Shown here piece by piece: positions 1 to 11,760 of a stretch of 64,000 nt of DNA. The notes under the pieces were generated by a model. That model did not search any database, was not told the origin of the DNA, and saw only the letters and a program-made list of their open reading frames with translations. The position numbers were made by a program, and so were the translations under genes. This DNA comes from Colletotrichum lupini (lineage: Eukaryota; Ascomycota; Sordariomycetes; Glomerellales; Glomerellaceae): positions 7,502,001 to 7,566,000 of the forward strand of contig NC_064676.1 of assembly GCF_023278565.1 (NCBI RefSeq), read 5' to 3'. Position 1 is the stretch's first letter. Each line of letters opens with the position of its first letter.

Positions 1-302
1 TCTTAGTCGCCGATTTTCCTGAACCAGCTCATCATATGTCGGCAACTTGACTGGATCTTTCCCTCTATGATTCAAACACCAGTCAGCTTATTAGAGAGAA
101 TATGCCCCAGATTGAGAAGCGACCTTGTAACTTCACCCCGCACCATCACGAGCTCTCGTGAGCATGTTTCAGGCATACCCTGGCGAATGCAAGTTGAGCA
201 CGGTAATCTTTTATCGCACTTGACCTTACGAGTAGCGCAGGATCGACAACTTCGTGGGGCGCGCTGTGTCTTGCGATATGAAGACGGAGTATCAGACGAC
301 AT
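1..302 (-). CDS. Zn2Cys6 binuclear-cluster transcription factor, N-terminal part (runs off the window)
   Basis: ATG is at 302 on the minus strand. Residues 19-47 carry a Zn2Cys6 cluster, spacing CX2CX6CX5CX2CX8C (C19, C22, C29, C35, C38, C47), with the usual basic stretch RKVKCDKRLPC. A 59-bp intron fits at 123..65 (donor AAG|GTCGCT, branch CTGAC, acceptor ATAG). It joins the frame to exon 2, which reads LPTYDELVQENRRLR, the linker/coiled-coil start usual after such clusters. The rest of the protein lies beyond base 1. The family is nuclear and binds CGG-type half sites. The gene is transcribed divergently from the guanine deaminase gene over a 0.5-kb shared spacer, so it may regulate that gene (inference only). 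The donor is not a perfect consensus; a GTGAAG donor nearby would shift the frame. Confidence 0.8.
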
Positions 303-795
303 ATCTGGATTTCTTGATAGAGATCACTCCACATTTGGACGCGTCGAGCAGCGGTCTGGGCCGAGGCCACGTTAGTGGCGACAGAGATGTTCTCTCCAGC
401 CACGAGCCTGGAATGGAAATCGAACAACAGGAACTCAAGGGTAATGTTGATGTTGTTTACTTTCCGGGCTCGTCATGTACGTCAAGAAATGAGACAAAGA
501 TACGAGACGAGATGTTGAAAGGCGTGAACTCACCCGAACTCAGCCGAGAATTCCTTATCAGCGATGCGATAAGATAAGTCCGTTCTTATCTCGGAAGGAA
601 CAACGGTACGTACTATGAGTGCACCGAATCCCCTCACATTGCTGGCCCTCGAATTTCATCAGATTCGATACCATCACCACATCACTCTCAATAAGATATT
701 GCCTAGAATAGGCTCTTGAGCCGACAGACTCTACAGAATCTGCCAAGCGCTCTATTTTAAGGACCTCAAACACATAAGAGAAACACATCTTCAGC
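303..795. promoter_or_regulatory. Divergent promoter between Zn2Cys6 regulator and guanine deaminase gene
   Basis: This 493-bp spacer lies between two divergent start codons (302 minus, 796 plus). It holds a tight cluster of GATA-factor sites (separate entry). No strong TATA box is evident; a weak TATTTTAAG lies at about 750, roughly 45 bp before the plus-strand ATG. No open reading frame here looks coding. Confidence 0.55.
554..591. promoter_or_regulatory. Cluster of four HGATAR (AreA/NIT2-type) GATA sites
   Basis: Four matches to HGATAR fall in 38 bp: CTTATCA at 554-560 (minus), CGATAAG at 567-573, AGATAAG at 572-578 (overlapping) and CTTATCT at 585-591 (minus). Fungal GATA factors of the AreA/NIT2 group activate nitrogen-catabolic genes through paired sites of this kind. 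Lying 205-240 bp upstream of a purine-catabolism gene, the cluster suggests nitrogen-metabolite control. The sites are seen directly; their use is inferred. Confidence 0.6.
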
Positions 796-2139
796 ATGGC
801 GTCAGCATTCCATGGAGCCGTCATCCACTCGCTTGGCCCAAACCAAGTTGAGATACTTGACAGCGCCGGAATCATTGTTGGATCTGATGGACTAATTTCT
901 GAGTTCTACACCCAAATATCCATCGAAGAGCTGTCCGCAAAGCTGCCCGGCGATCAAAAAGTCAAGGTTCTTGCCAAAGGCCAATTCATATCCCCTGGTT
1001 TCATCGACACGCACAACCACGCTCCGCAATGGGCAATGAGAGGCCAAGGGCAGGGCCTTCATATCCTGGACTGGCTTGATCAAGTCACATTTCCCCACGA
1101 AGCTCGCTTCTCCGACCCTACATACGCCCGCAAGGTCTACGAGAGCTGCGTTAAGGGCTTCCTCAAGCAAGGCATTACGACCGCTTCCTACTACGGGTCA
1201 AAACACGCCGAGGCAACAAAGATTTTGGCCGACATCTGCCATAAGCTGAACCAGCGGGCCTTCGTAGGAAAGTGTAACATGGATCGTAACGCTCCAAGCT
1301 ACCTCCATGATGAATCAGCTGAATCGTCTCTGAAGGAAACGGAGGAGTGCGTCAAACACATTCGACAGATTGACCCGACCGGACAGCTGATTCGCCCTGT
1401 CTTGACTCCCAGATTCGCTATTTGTTGCACCCCCGACTTGCTCGAAGGTCTGGGTCAGATGGCATCCCAAGACCCAGAGCTAGCGATTCAAACGCATTTC
1501 AATGAAGCCGAGCAGGAGATCAAGGCGACAAGAGAGCTATTCCCACAGTTTTCCAGCGAGGCAGACCTCTACCAACACTATGGTCTCCTGAACCAGCGTT
1601 CAATTCTTGCACATTGCACCTTCATGACAGACTACGAGATGGAAAGGGTCAAGGAGCTTCAGTGCGGTGTTGCACACTGCCCCATTTCGAACATGACAGT
1701 TGGAGGAGGCTTCATGGCGGCCTCCATACGTCAGTTTCTGACCAAGGGGATCAAGGTTGGCCTTGGAACCGACAGTGGTGGCGGATTTTCGTCAAGCATG
1801 CTCGACAGCGTCCGTCAGGCAATCATAGCTTCCAACGCACGCGAGGTCATGTCAGGCGGCAAAGACAAGGCGCTGTCTCTAGACGAGGTTTTCTACCTTT
1901 CGACTCTCGGTGGAGCTCAGGTGTGTTGTCTCGAAGACAAGGTTGGAAACTTCGCCATCGGCAAAGCGTTTGACGCGATACTGGTTACAAGCTCCCTTGA
2001 TGAAGCATTTGGGGTCATGACAGTCCGAGAAGAGACAGACAGCCTTCGGACAGTGTTTGAGAAGTTTTTGATGACTGGAGATGATCGTAATATTGCTCAA
2101 GTGTACGTGCAGGGCAGGCTTGTGAAGGACACATTATAG
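796..2139 (+). CDS. Guanine deaminase (guanine aminohydrolase), amidohydrolase superfamily
   Basis: This is a single-exon ORF of 447 aa, the normal size for the family. It would hydrolyse guanine to xanthine and ammonia in the cytosol (purine salvage/catabolism). Visible motifs in order: PGFIDTHNHAPQ at about 67-78 with zinc ligands H73 and H75; RAFVGKCNMD at 154-163; TPRFAICCT at 204-212; QTHFNE with H234; LAHC with H273; HCPISN at 294-299; and GLGTDSGGG with metal/catalytic D326. The 'DTH-H-APQ' and 'GKCNMD' signatures separate guanine deaminases from other amidohydrolases such as chlorohydrolases. No targeting signal is seen. The start ATG follows a purine-rich AGC context, and no in-frame upstream ATG looks better. 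Four GATA-type sites lie upstream, and a Zn2Cys6 gene is divergent. Codon use is normal with no RIP. Confidence 0.88.
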   Translation: MASAFHGAVIHSLGPNQVEILDSAGIIVGSDGLISEFYTQISIEELSAKLPGDQKVKVLAKGQFISPGFIDTHNHAPQWAMRGQGQGLHILDWLDQVTFPHEARFSDPTYARKVYESCVKGFLKQGITTASYYGSKHAEATKILADICHKLNQRAFVGKCNMDRNAPSYLHDESAESSLKETEECVKHIRQIDPTGQLIRPVLTPRFAICCTPDLLEGLGQMASQDPELAIQTHFNEAEQEIKATRELFPQFSSEADLYQHYGLLNQRSILAHCTFMTDYEMERVKELQCGVAHCPISNMTVGGGFMAASIRQFLTKGIKVGLGTDSGGGFSSSMLDSVRQAIIASNAREVMSGGKDKALSLDEVFYLSTLGGAQVCCLEDKVGNFAIGKAFDAILVTSSLDEAFGVMTVREETDSLRTVFEKFLMTGDDRNIAQVYVQGRLVKDTL

Positions 2140-2271
2140 ACCTAAGTTGGGTTTTCAAAGAGAGTTTATGACTAGAGTCGAGTATTCGGAGAGTGATACC
2201 AACAACAAAAATGTTCTAGCCACGAATTATGATCTCTCTTGACTTAAATTCGCGTGCAGCCATCTAGAATT

Positions 2272-3212
2272 TTACTTGAGCTGTCTTGAGAGAAAATTGG
2301 AGACCGTCTCACGGAAGGCTTCCGGCTCATCGGTTGGCGGACTGTGACCGGACTTCTCAAAGATCGCGAGCTCGCTATTTGGGATACCCCTGCTGATTTC
2401 TTCTCCATATTCAACAGGTACCACAACGTCATGCCTCCCGGTCGCAACGAGTGTTGGTGCAGTGATATCCTTCAGTTGTGACCGCACATCAAGCCGCGGA
2501 AGGTTGTAAGAGAAGGCAAAATTGTGCGTCTCGTAGTGCAGGTGCTCGTGTGCATCGTTTCCCTCAAAGGTTGTGTCTCTCGAGCCAACACTCGTGGAAT
2601 CGTCTTTTGGCTTGTAGATTTCAACAATCTCTGCAAAGGCAGCAGCAAAGTCTTCGTTGTCTCGAATGTTGCCGCTGTTGAGTCGGACCTGCCTATCTGG
2701 GTCTGGTGTGATTCGGTCGCTGATGAGGATAGTCTTAATGAAGTTGAAGGCCCCAAGAAGGCCGCATGCCCATGTGTCTCTCAGGATGAGAGCCAGGAGA
2801 CGATCAGGATATGAAAGAGCATACTGCAAGGCCACAAAGCCTCCGTAGGAGCCTCCGGCTAGAACAAATTTATCTGCACCCGCCCAGGATCTGGACTAAT
2901 ATGTTAGTCGAGCCGCCATCAACGCGATAAGCAACAGTTCAGTCCTTACCTCAACTCGTCTACATCAGCCACCCAACGTTCATCAGTATAAGGCGGCCTC
3001 AGTTCGCTTTTGCCGCTGCCTCTCGCATCATACACCAAAACTCGAAAATCGGAGGCTAAAAAGCCGAACGATGAAATCGGTTCTCTATGGTCGGATAAAC
3101 CAGGCGCGCCATGCAAGACTATGATGAGAGGTTTGTTTTCGTCGCTGTCGCCGAGGAGTTTGACCTGGACTTTAGCCCCGTCACTAAGTTGAACTACGGA
3201 GAGGCTCGCCAT
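2272..3212 (-). CDS. Alpha/beta hydrolase, peptidase family S33 (proline iminopeptidase-like)
   Basis: Two exons, 3212..2950 and 2890..2272, with a 59-bp intron (donor GAG|GTAAGG, acceptor TCCAG), give 293 aa. Motifs: HGAPG at 34-38 (oxyanion hole), YDARGSGKSE at 61-70 (matches the YDQRGSGRS-type signature of proline iminopeptidases), nucleophile elbow GGSYGG with S102, acid D242 in TGRHD, and base H270 in SGHSPP. The cap domain spans about 125-215. The fold class is secure; the natural substrate (N-terminal proline peptides or another ester/amide) is not. There is no signal peptide if the M at 3212 is used. Upstream in-frame ATGs exist (one at 3350 lies inside the LTR), but the start at 3212 gives the normal family N-terminus. 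The 26-kb retrotransposon stack begins 105 bp upstream of this ATG, so expression may be lost although the ORF is intact. Confidence 0.82.
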
Positions 3213-3317
3213 GTTCTTACCGACGAAACTTCTTTGAGTGCTAAAGACGGTCTCTTGAAGCATGTGAGAGACTAAAGTTCTGCTTGGCCTTTTGTACACC
3301 GTGAGGGGATCATCCCG

Positions 3318-3519
3318 TGTCGGATTAGAAGTCCAATTCGACCGCGGCATCCAGCCGACTGCGCAGGGGCCAATTAGGGGCCCTATATACGATTATCGTA
3401 GCCAGCCTAACCTATAGTTAGAACCTCCTTTTTACACCTACGCAGATATTTATATAGTTTAATTAATCTCTTCGTTAACTACGGTTTAAACTAACTACCC
3501 TATAATAGGGATACTAATA
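3318..3519 (+). repeat. Copia A1 5' LTR (202 bp)
   Basis: The repeat begins TGTCGGATTAG and ends GGGATACTAATA, matching the LTRs at 22715-22919 and 29361-29562 (direct) and those at 32212-32413 and 38525-38726 (inverted). Its outer half, next to the hydrolase gene, still holds several CpA dinucleotides that are mutated to TpA in the internal copies. Confidence 0.9.
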
Positions 3520-3840
3520 TTAATTAATAATTAAATTCTATTATTATAAATTAGTAAAGTATCTTGCTATATAGAAAAAACGACTTCTTAATACCGTATA
3601 GGATAAGAGATTTATACTAATTAACCTTATAGAAGTAGATAAAAAAAGAGGCGATTTTTAAATACCGTACGGAATTAAGTAATTATAGCCCTTTATTACT
3701 TACGAGAGGTCGACGTTTACTACGTTAAACTACGTTAATTAACGGAACTACTTAAGTAACTAGCCTTTTACCGTCGCCCTAAGTAGCTTTTTTACTAAAC
3801 GACTTTTTTATAGCTAGCCCGCGATTAGAAATTAACTAAG

Positions 3841-4170
3841 TAATAAAAGGGATCGCCGGTAAGTAATAATTACCTAACCGCAATTAAGCTACGAAAAAGA
3901 CTACTTAAGAAATATAAAATAGGGTACTAAGAGGCTATAAAAAATAAGATTTTTAAAATATTTAACCCCACTGCGTATAAGTAATAAGTAAGTATTTTTA
4001 GTAATTTCTTTAAAATATACGATCTTATAAAAAAGAGGGCTTAACTTCGTTAACTATACTTAACGGCCTATACGGTTCTTAATAGCTTATATAGCTCCTT
4101 TACGAGCCGCCCGGCGTCTATTTTTAACTATTCTTATAGAATACTGCCCTAAAAAAGGTAGGTCGAGGAA
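3841..4170. other. 330-bp extra block in leader of copia A1, unlike the block at the same site in A2
   Basis: Left of it, GATTAGAAATTAACTAAG (3823-3840) and right of it, GGAAGCTATTTAGAG (from 4171) are directly adjacent in copia A3. Here 330 bp separate them. A2 has about 330 bp at the same point (23241-23570), but I see no similarity between the two blocks in either orientation. The block is RIP-mutated like its surroundings, and I recognise no coding potential. Confidence 0.65.
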
Positions 4171-7057
4171 GGAAGCTATTTAGAGATTATAGAGAGCACG
4201 AGGCTTAGGAAGCTAGAAATATACGGGATAGCGGAAATTAGTAACTAATAAAGATCCCGAGACTAATTACTATATCTTTTTATAATAATATAAACGTTTA
4301 TTACTACTATTATAAAAAGGAACTACTAAAACCTTCTTTTTAATATTAAATAAAAAGGAGGATCTTAGTAAGTATAATAGCTAGCGATTTAAAAAGGTAG
4401 TAGTAACCGCTAGAAATAGTAAAAACGAGAGTAGTAGCAAAACGGTAAGAAAAAGCGGGAATCTCTTAGACCCTAATAAATTCGTTAGGTAGCGAAAATA
4501 CGGATTTATTACGACTAGCGCGCGGATTAAATATATCCCTATTAAAATTAAATACGCTAGTAACCGCTAATACGGGTATAAACTAGAGCAAGCCCCTTAG
4601 CGAGTTAGGGTAAAGAAAACGAGGACGAAACCCGATCCTAAATAGAATCCTAATCCCTTATAAATAAGTAAATATTAACCCAGACTATTAGGGGACGTAG
4701 ATATATAGAATCGCAAATTAGCCTAATAGTAAGTAAATTAACGTAGTATTAATCTATTTAACTAAGGTCTATAAAAAAAAGGGGCTATAGGGGTAACCCC
4801 TATTTTATAAGATCGCAAACGACCTTAGTTACTAACTAGATAAATAGTTCGCGAGTATAAGCCTAAGAATCGTAAAAGTAGTTAATAAATTCCTTTACGG
4901 GCGAGGGGTATTACTAGCGCAATTATAATCGTAAGAGCTATACGAAATACTAATAATAATAATTATAGAGGAGGAATTCGTACTATAGAACTAGGCATAG
5001 GTTAATAGAGCGTATAATCGTTTTAACAAATTTGAAAAAAAGGGTAAACGACCTAGATTTCCTCTTTATAATTACTAACGGAAATCTATTATTATAAAAG
5101 GATATACCGGGGCAAAATATAGTACTAAAAGTACAATAATTGATAATTCTGCCTATTTAAATTTATAACTCGTTACCGCTATTAATACGAAATTTAGTAC
5201 TAATTAGTTAATAAGAAAAGAGGTAGACGACCTAAAGTTACTAATAATACGTAGCGACGCAGGGATCGCATATAAATACCGAAAATTTAGTAGTAAATAC
5301 GAGGCAATTTATAAACCTTAAAAAGATCTTTTTAAAAGAGAAATTATACTCTAGGGGGAAGTATAAGGTCTTATAAGAAACCCTAACGATGTTTTATAAT
5401 TATTATAAAAAAGTCGGAATTAGAAAATACTAGTATTATTTAGTAATTAATGTCGTACTCGTAGGTAAAGCCTCTAATTATTATTACGAAGCGGTACGTA
5501 ATCTTAATTAAAACGACTTTTTTAGTATAATTAACGCAATCTAAAGCCGCTTCGAGACTTATAATAAGAACTTAGAGCTCTTATTTAAACTACGAGCGAT
5601 TTCTTTTATATTTATAACTAGGATAATAGAGAGTAAATTATAAATAGAGATCTTTAAAGAGCTTATCGATCGAATCGATAAGCTAGCGAAAACCTAGCTA
5701 AATAAGGGGATAAACGAGTAGAAAGTTAGATATCTTTATACCGTAGTTTAGTATATATTAGAAATAAGAATTACCCTATACTAGGTACTTAAAGACTACG
5801 AGACGCTCTACTCGAGGCTAAAATCTAGTTTTAATATTAAGGTAAGAATACTACGCTAAACCTATTTCTAAGTATATAACGGCCCTTATTAGTAATATTA
5901 AGTCGATCGAACGTATAATAAGAAAAGAAAAGAGGCTAGATACGGTAATCGCTAGTAAGGAGGCCCAGATTCGTTAAATAAGCAGAGATTTAACTTACGG
6001 GCAGGGTAATAAAAGAGGTAATACTATATTTATAAAAAGGATAGATATTAGTTAAGTAACTACTCTAAGGAAGAGCGTACTAAATTATACGAATAGTATA
6101 AAAAGTCGAGGGTAGTAGACGGTAAAACTAGCCCTCGTCGGTTTAATTAATTCCTTATTATATATAAAGGTAGATCTAGGGGTATAGAACTTAGTAACGG
6201 TAGTTAAAGTAGTAGCCTAAAGCATATACCCCCTATAAAAGATTTAGAAAATAAAAAAGATCTTACCCCCTATATTAACGAATTAGATTATAACGAAATT
6301 AATAATATTAACTACTCTTTTTTTACCCCGGTAGCCTCTAGAGGATATACGAGGCTAAACGAATAGAGGGTAGTAAAAGCTCTTAATAAGTAGGCTTTTA
6401 TTTATAAATAGTAAGGGAAGGTCCCTTAGATAACGGATACGGAGGCGGCTAAAAGGGCGAATCTAATAGGGCCGAAGCTTATTATTTTAATAATTAAGGA
6501 GAAGACGCTATCTCTCTCGATATTTAAAGAAACGGAATATAGTACTAAGTATATCTAGGGGTAGCTAGAGGGGTCCTTTTTATACTATTTAAATCCCTTA
6601 AATACTAAGCTTATATAAGTATTTTATACGAGCGAAAAGTACGGCTTAGATAATTTCTACGGGGTTATCCTAGATACTAGGGCATCGTAATAGTTAACTA
6701 AAAAAAAAGGGTAATTCTAAGTATTATAAAAGATCGCGCTAGTAATACTTAATATATTAATAGCGGGTATTATAAGGATTAGTTTCGGCCTAGGTAAGGA
6801 AATCGTTGCCCTAGGTATAATAAAAGTAGAGATATACTTTAGAACGATAACTTTTTATATTTTACCTATTAATACCCCATTTCTCTTATATTTAAAAAAC
6901 ATAGATCGACTAGGTATTATATTTAATAATACGAGGAATAGAATCTCTAGTAATAAGTACTTTAAGATAGTCGAACGATAATAGGGGTATGCGTTTATAA
7001 AGCTTATTAATAATACGAAGTTAATTAATTACTTAATAAAAAGTGAGCTTAGAAGAC
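4171..7057 (+). pseudogene. Copia A1 gag-protease-integrase start, RIP-degenerate
   Basis: The polyprotein frame is broken by many TAA/TAG codons. A CCHC knuckle remnant is readable at about 6020-6080; its cysteine codons have become tyrosine (TGY to TAY). The aspartic protease motif DTRAS (ancestrally DTGAS) lies at about 6668-6690. The integrase N-terminal region begins near 7040 and continues at 22041. No translatable product is expected. Confidence 0.75.
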
Positions 7058-7239
7058 TATCGTGATAGCTTTAACTATCTATAGCCTTACCGCACGTTAC
7101 GTGACCTCGGTTATATAATTACCGAGGCCTACTTCGCTCGCACCCTCTATATTAGAGCGAGCTTCGTGCCTATTTCCTATTTCTAATAAATAACCGTTCT
7201 CTTTATATACGTCGATACTTTTATAATAACTCTACGATA
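7058..7239 (+). repeat. Copia B 5' LTR (182 bp)
   Basis: The repeat begins TATCGTGATAGC and ends CTCTACGATA. It pairs with 21854-22035 over the full length, including the CCTCGGTTATATAATTACCG segment, which is palindromic in its core. The sequence GTTATAAGCCTAGCTC directly after it is in the position of a primer-binding site but is too mutated to assign to a tRNA. Confidence 0.85.
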
Positions 7240-7329
7240 GTTATAAGCCTAGCTCTAACTTAGACCCCTATACCTCTATTAAAAAGTCACTTCCTAGGGA
7301 CTGCGGTTTACTATATCCTTTTTTATAAT

Positions 7330-10300
7330 ATTATTTAACCCCTATTACGTTCGTTAACCTTATTCCTAGACGAACTAATATTTTCCAAAAAGACTACCGA
7401 TACTCCCGGGCGAAAGCTTAACTATTAGCGAGACTAGCCTAAGTAGTACCTCGCTCTACGAGTTAAGGCCTAGTTAAAGGACGTCTAGGACCTACTAAAC
7501 CTAGACGACCTTATTTCCCTATCGAATCCGTTACTCTTTACTAAGTCTATTCTTTTAATCGAGGAGTACGTTAAGATATAAAATATTGCCTAAGATTAAG
7601 CGTATAAAACGGCCTCGACTAAATACTAACGAAAACTCGAGGAGTTTACGTAATAATAAACCGAATAGTTAGGAAGTAAGACTATAGTCGAACTAGCGAC
7701 CGGAAACGCTTAAATTAAGTAACTAGTCGCTCTAACGAAACTAAAGGCCGTAATAGTAAATTAGGCACGTCTTATTAAAGAATATGCCTCCTTTATTTAG
7801 TAGACCGTATTTAAAACGATCTCTTATTTAAAAAAAGAGAGATCGTACGAATTAATAGATCGCTAGATCTCCTTTATAGTCGCTTAAGAAATCTTAGAGG
7901 ACGCGAAGGAGGAGCTTATCGATTCTTTAAACTACTCCCTTCGCGCTATAATTAAAGTTCTTAAGTAAAAATACGTACCGAGCGATTCTAGTTCGCTTAT
8001 AATTATAAGAGAGGAATTTAATATAGTTATAAGTAAGGCGAACTTTAGTATTAGCTTATCGACCTAGATTAAAGACTTTTTCTTAGCCTACCGTTAAGTA
8101 ACGTAGTTTAAGCTACCCGAAGTCTAGGGGACCCTTGCTTTAAAAACTTTTCTCTATATAATTATACGTTACTTCGCCCTAAATTAGTCTAACTAGGAGC
8201 TCGCTAAGATCGTTAAACTAGAGCGAAAAGGGGAAGCGATCCTTAATATAGGGTATTACGCCGAGATCTTTAATAACCTTTTATATAAAAAAGCGGTATA
8301 TAATAAGAATCGTAGACGAACCCCTATAATATTCGTAATATTAATAGGTCGCTTAGATTTCCCTAAATAGAACGAAGCGACTCTTAACTCGTTTACTAAT
8401 TACCCTTATAAGGGGACCTACTATTAGAAACTAATAGATTATATAAAAGTAGAGCTTACTCTAATAGGTAAGATAAAGTTAGAATATATTTAGCTAGGCG
8501 CCGACGACGCTTAGAAAATAATTTCCTATTTAAACTAAGAAAAGTATACTAACCTCCGTACCGACCTCGCTTAAAAGGGCTAGATCTATACGAAACCCCT
8601 TTCTAAATAAAGTAATAGTAACCGAGGTCGCTTCGGAAAGACGACTAAAACTAGTAAGCTAAGTAATAAGAAGAACTCTAAGGGAACCTACCCCTTAAAT
8701 ATCGTAGCTATAATTATTAACGTCGGTCTACTCCCTAAGCTAAGCACGGAGGGGAATAGGAATAGTAATCTTACTATCTTCTCTATCCCCTTTACTAGCC
8801 TATACCTCCTTTTTAAGAGCATAGTTATAGATAACTACGGTACCGTTTACTTCGTTAATAACTAATCGCTTTTAGAGCCGGATTCTATTTAATAAAGCGA
8901 TAGCTTAGAGAATATAAATTCTAGAACGGCCTCCTATCTTATTATTACTAGGGGAACGAGGATTATATATAATGTCCTTATAGGACCGAAGGGGCCTAAG
9001 ATAGAGTACCTTACTTTCTATAATATCGGTTTTGTTAAGAACTTCTATATAAACGTCGTATTAGAAGCTCTCTTCCGAAAGACTAGTATTTAGTACTTAG
9101 GTTTCGACTATACCCTTCGGTTCGGTAGCGAATTTAAGAACGTTACTATTAAGTAGCTTAAGAGGAAGGTTAATCTAGTCTTTTTAGAATATAAGCCCTA
9201 TTCGTCTTATTTTCTACCTAGAAGTTAGTCTTCGCTCGTTAATATAATTCTAGTACGTAGCGCTTAGCGCCTACGTTCCTTATACTAGTTAAGGAACGAC
9301 CGATCGGATATAGCCTAGCTCTAGTACTTTAGATCTAAATATCTCGCGCCGGTAGTACTTAAGAAGCTCGTCCTAGCCGCTCGGGGGGTAAGGATTAAAA
9401 GACTAAGCCGTTTAGAATGCTAATACTATGCGACTACTTATACGAAATAGGTTATCTTACGACGTACCTTAGAACGAAAAGTAACCCGACCCTATTATAG
9501 GATCTTATAGGACCTCTTTAACTACCTACTAGCTTATAAACGAAGTAAATAGCTAATACTAATTAAAGACGAGTATTTAGGTAAGATCTTCGTCTTCTTA
9601 CGAGTTACGAAGACCTACGACATAGTATTTAGGGTCTTATACCTTTTTAAACAATAGGTACGTATATAAAAGGGCGTAGCCGTTTATAAGATATAATAAG
9701 ACGTAGAACGTATAATAATCGCAATTAATAACAAAACTCGTTTCTAAATATAGGTACGGGAGCTAGGAATAGACCTAGAGACCACTTCTCTATATATAAA
9801 AGAACCGAACGGAGGAGGGGAACGAGCTAGCTAGGAAATTATTAATAAAGCGATTAGTATAATATTAATAGCTAGCTTACTAAACGAACTCTAAGTAAAA
9901 GCTATATTAGCCGTAGCCTACCTATACGACATTAGCCCTAGGTAACGTATTAACTAGCTATCGCTAGTTTAAACCGAAGAAGTCTAGTTCGCTTACTATT
10001 TTAAGTAGTAGTAACTAATAAATACGCCGAAGCTCGCTCGCGATCTACGTCCTTATTAAGGGTAGACGTATGTATACGGCTATAGAGCATACCCTTTTAA
10101 GAGGGACCGTAAGAAAGGAATCGATAAGAGACGCTTTAAAATAGAGTAAAGGGGATATATCGGGTACCTCGTAAGTTACGTACTAAACGCCCACAACCTA
10201 TATAGGATCTAGATCCCCTCGTTTTTAGAAATTATTATTACCCAAAATATAACGTTTAACGAGATAGCTTTTTACTTAAAAAATAATATTAAAACCGCAA

Positions 10301-11760
10301 TTCGTCTACCCGAGTCGAGGGCCGTAGTAAATAAGATCTAATAGCCGCTTAAAATAATCGAACCTAAGCTCTAATTACTTAGAATCGTAAATAAAGAGGA
10401 GGCCGTATTAATTAATAATAAAGAGTAGCTATCGTTACTTATACTCGTTTTATAAGAGGCGAACAAGGCCGTAAAAAAGCCTAGTTCGTTTTTAAATAAA
10501 CGAGGTAAGTAGCTACTTACCCCCGAACTAACCCTAGATTTTAAAAGTCTAAAATTAGATACGAACCTTGCCTAGCCGACCGAGGTTATAAGCGAGGCCG
10601 TAAGGGAAGTCGATCCTCTTACTAAGAAAATCGAAGACGTAATATATATATAAATAAAAATAGAGACTTTTTAGAGCTCTTATAAAGAGGATCCTTTTAC
10701 TTAACTAGACCCTAACGAACCCCTTTAATAAGCGAGCCTATATTAAGAAGTAGGAGTAATAAACGACCTAGCTAGCGACTCCGATATAGCTAGTATATAC
10801 GGCTAAAAAGAGGACGGGTATACTAAATAAAGCTAGAGGTTAAGAAACTAACCGCTAGAGGTATTTATTTAAGACCCGAGTCGACGAGAGCGACTCGGGT
10901 AGTACTCTTTTTATACTTAAGCAAAAAGAGACTAGGACTCCTTTTTTAATACGTATATACCTAATTAGTAAAAAGCGGTTAACGAGGCGACCTAGGGGTA
11001 TCGGACGCTATATTATTATATTTATACCGTAATTAGTAAAACGAAGTACGTTTTACTAACCGCGGTCTAATCTAACTAAATCTACGCGAATTAATTAATT
11101 ACCCCTCTAGGGAAGTAGAAGGATATTTTTAAAATACTAGAACCTCTAAGAAGTTAATTCGTAGAGGTAGCACGGTTAGAAATCTAGAAACTAAAAGAAA
11201 TAAATACTTAGAAAGTAGTTAGCAGGGCGTCGGTTACCTCTAAGCCGATACCCCTTAAATAAGTATTTAATTATAAGCTAGATAGCGATAATTACTTCGA
11301 TCGCTATAAAGCGAGAATCTGCGTTAAGGGGGACCTTTAAAAACGATACTCCCTAAAAAAGACCTACGTAGCGACGCTAGTTACTAAGACGTTTAGGGTA
11401 ACTATAGCTATCGCTACCTAATTCGATTTAAAAGTCTACTAATATAATATCGTAAATGCCTTTCTAAACGTAATTAGAAAGCTAGGCGACCCCCCTATTA
11501 TTTATAAGCTTTTAAATAGCTTTCGTAGGCTAGGAATATATATTAAACTCGAGCGGGCCTTATACGGCGCCCGCGACGCTCTACTATTATAATACGAGGA
11601 GCTAGCGTTAACTCTTAAAAATCTAGGTCTCTTATTTACGAGCGAGGACCCGTACCTATTCTAAGATTCTATTAAAAGGGTCCTAGTCCTTTTTTACGTA
11701 AACGATATCCTCGTTCTTTATTATAGAGACTACGTCTACGAGGCTAGTTAGGTAACCGAG
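7330..11760 (+). pseudogene. Copia B gag-integrase-reverse transcriptase (first part), RIP-degenerate
   Basis: The integrase core is readable at about 9550-9800 (IKDEYSGKIFVFL; later EPNGGGERAS) and its C-terminal part at about 10130-10260 (RGYIGYLV, AHNLYRIQIPS). The RVT_2 reverse transcriptase is readable at 11380-11750, with FDLKVYQYNIVNAFLN, RALYGAR and FYVNDILVLYYRD (the catalytic YVDD is now YVND). All stops seen are TAA or TAG. The frame breaks off at 11760, where G1 is inserted after the palm motif. Confidence 0.8.
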
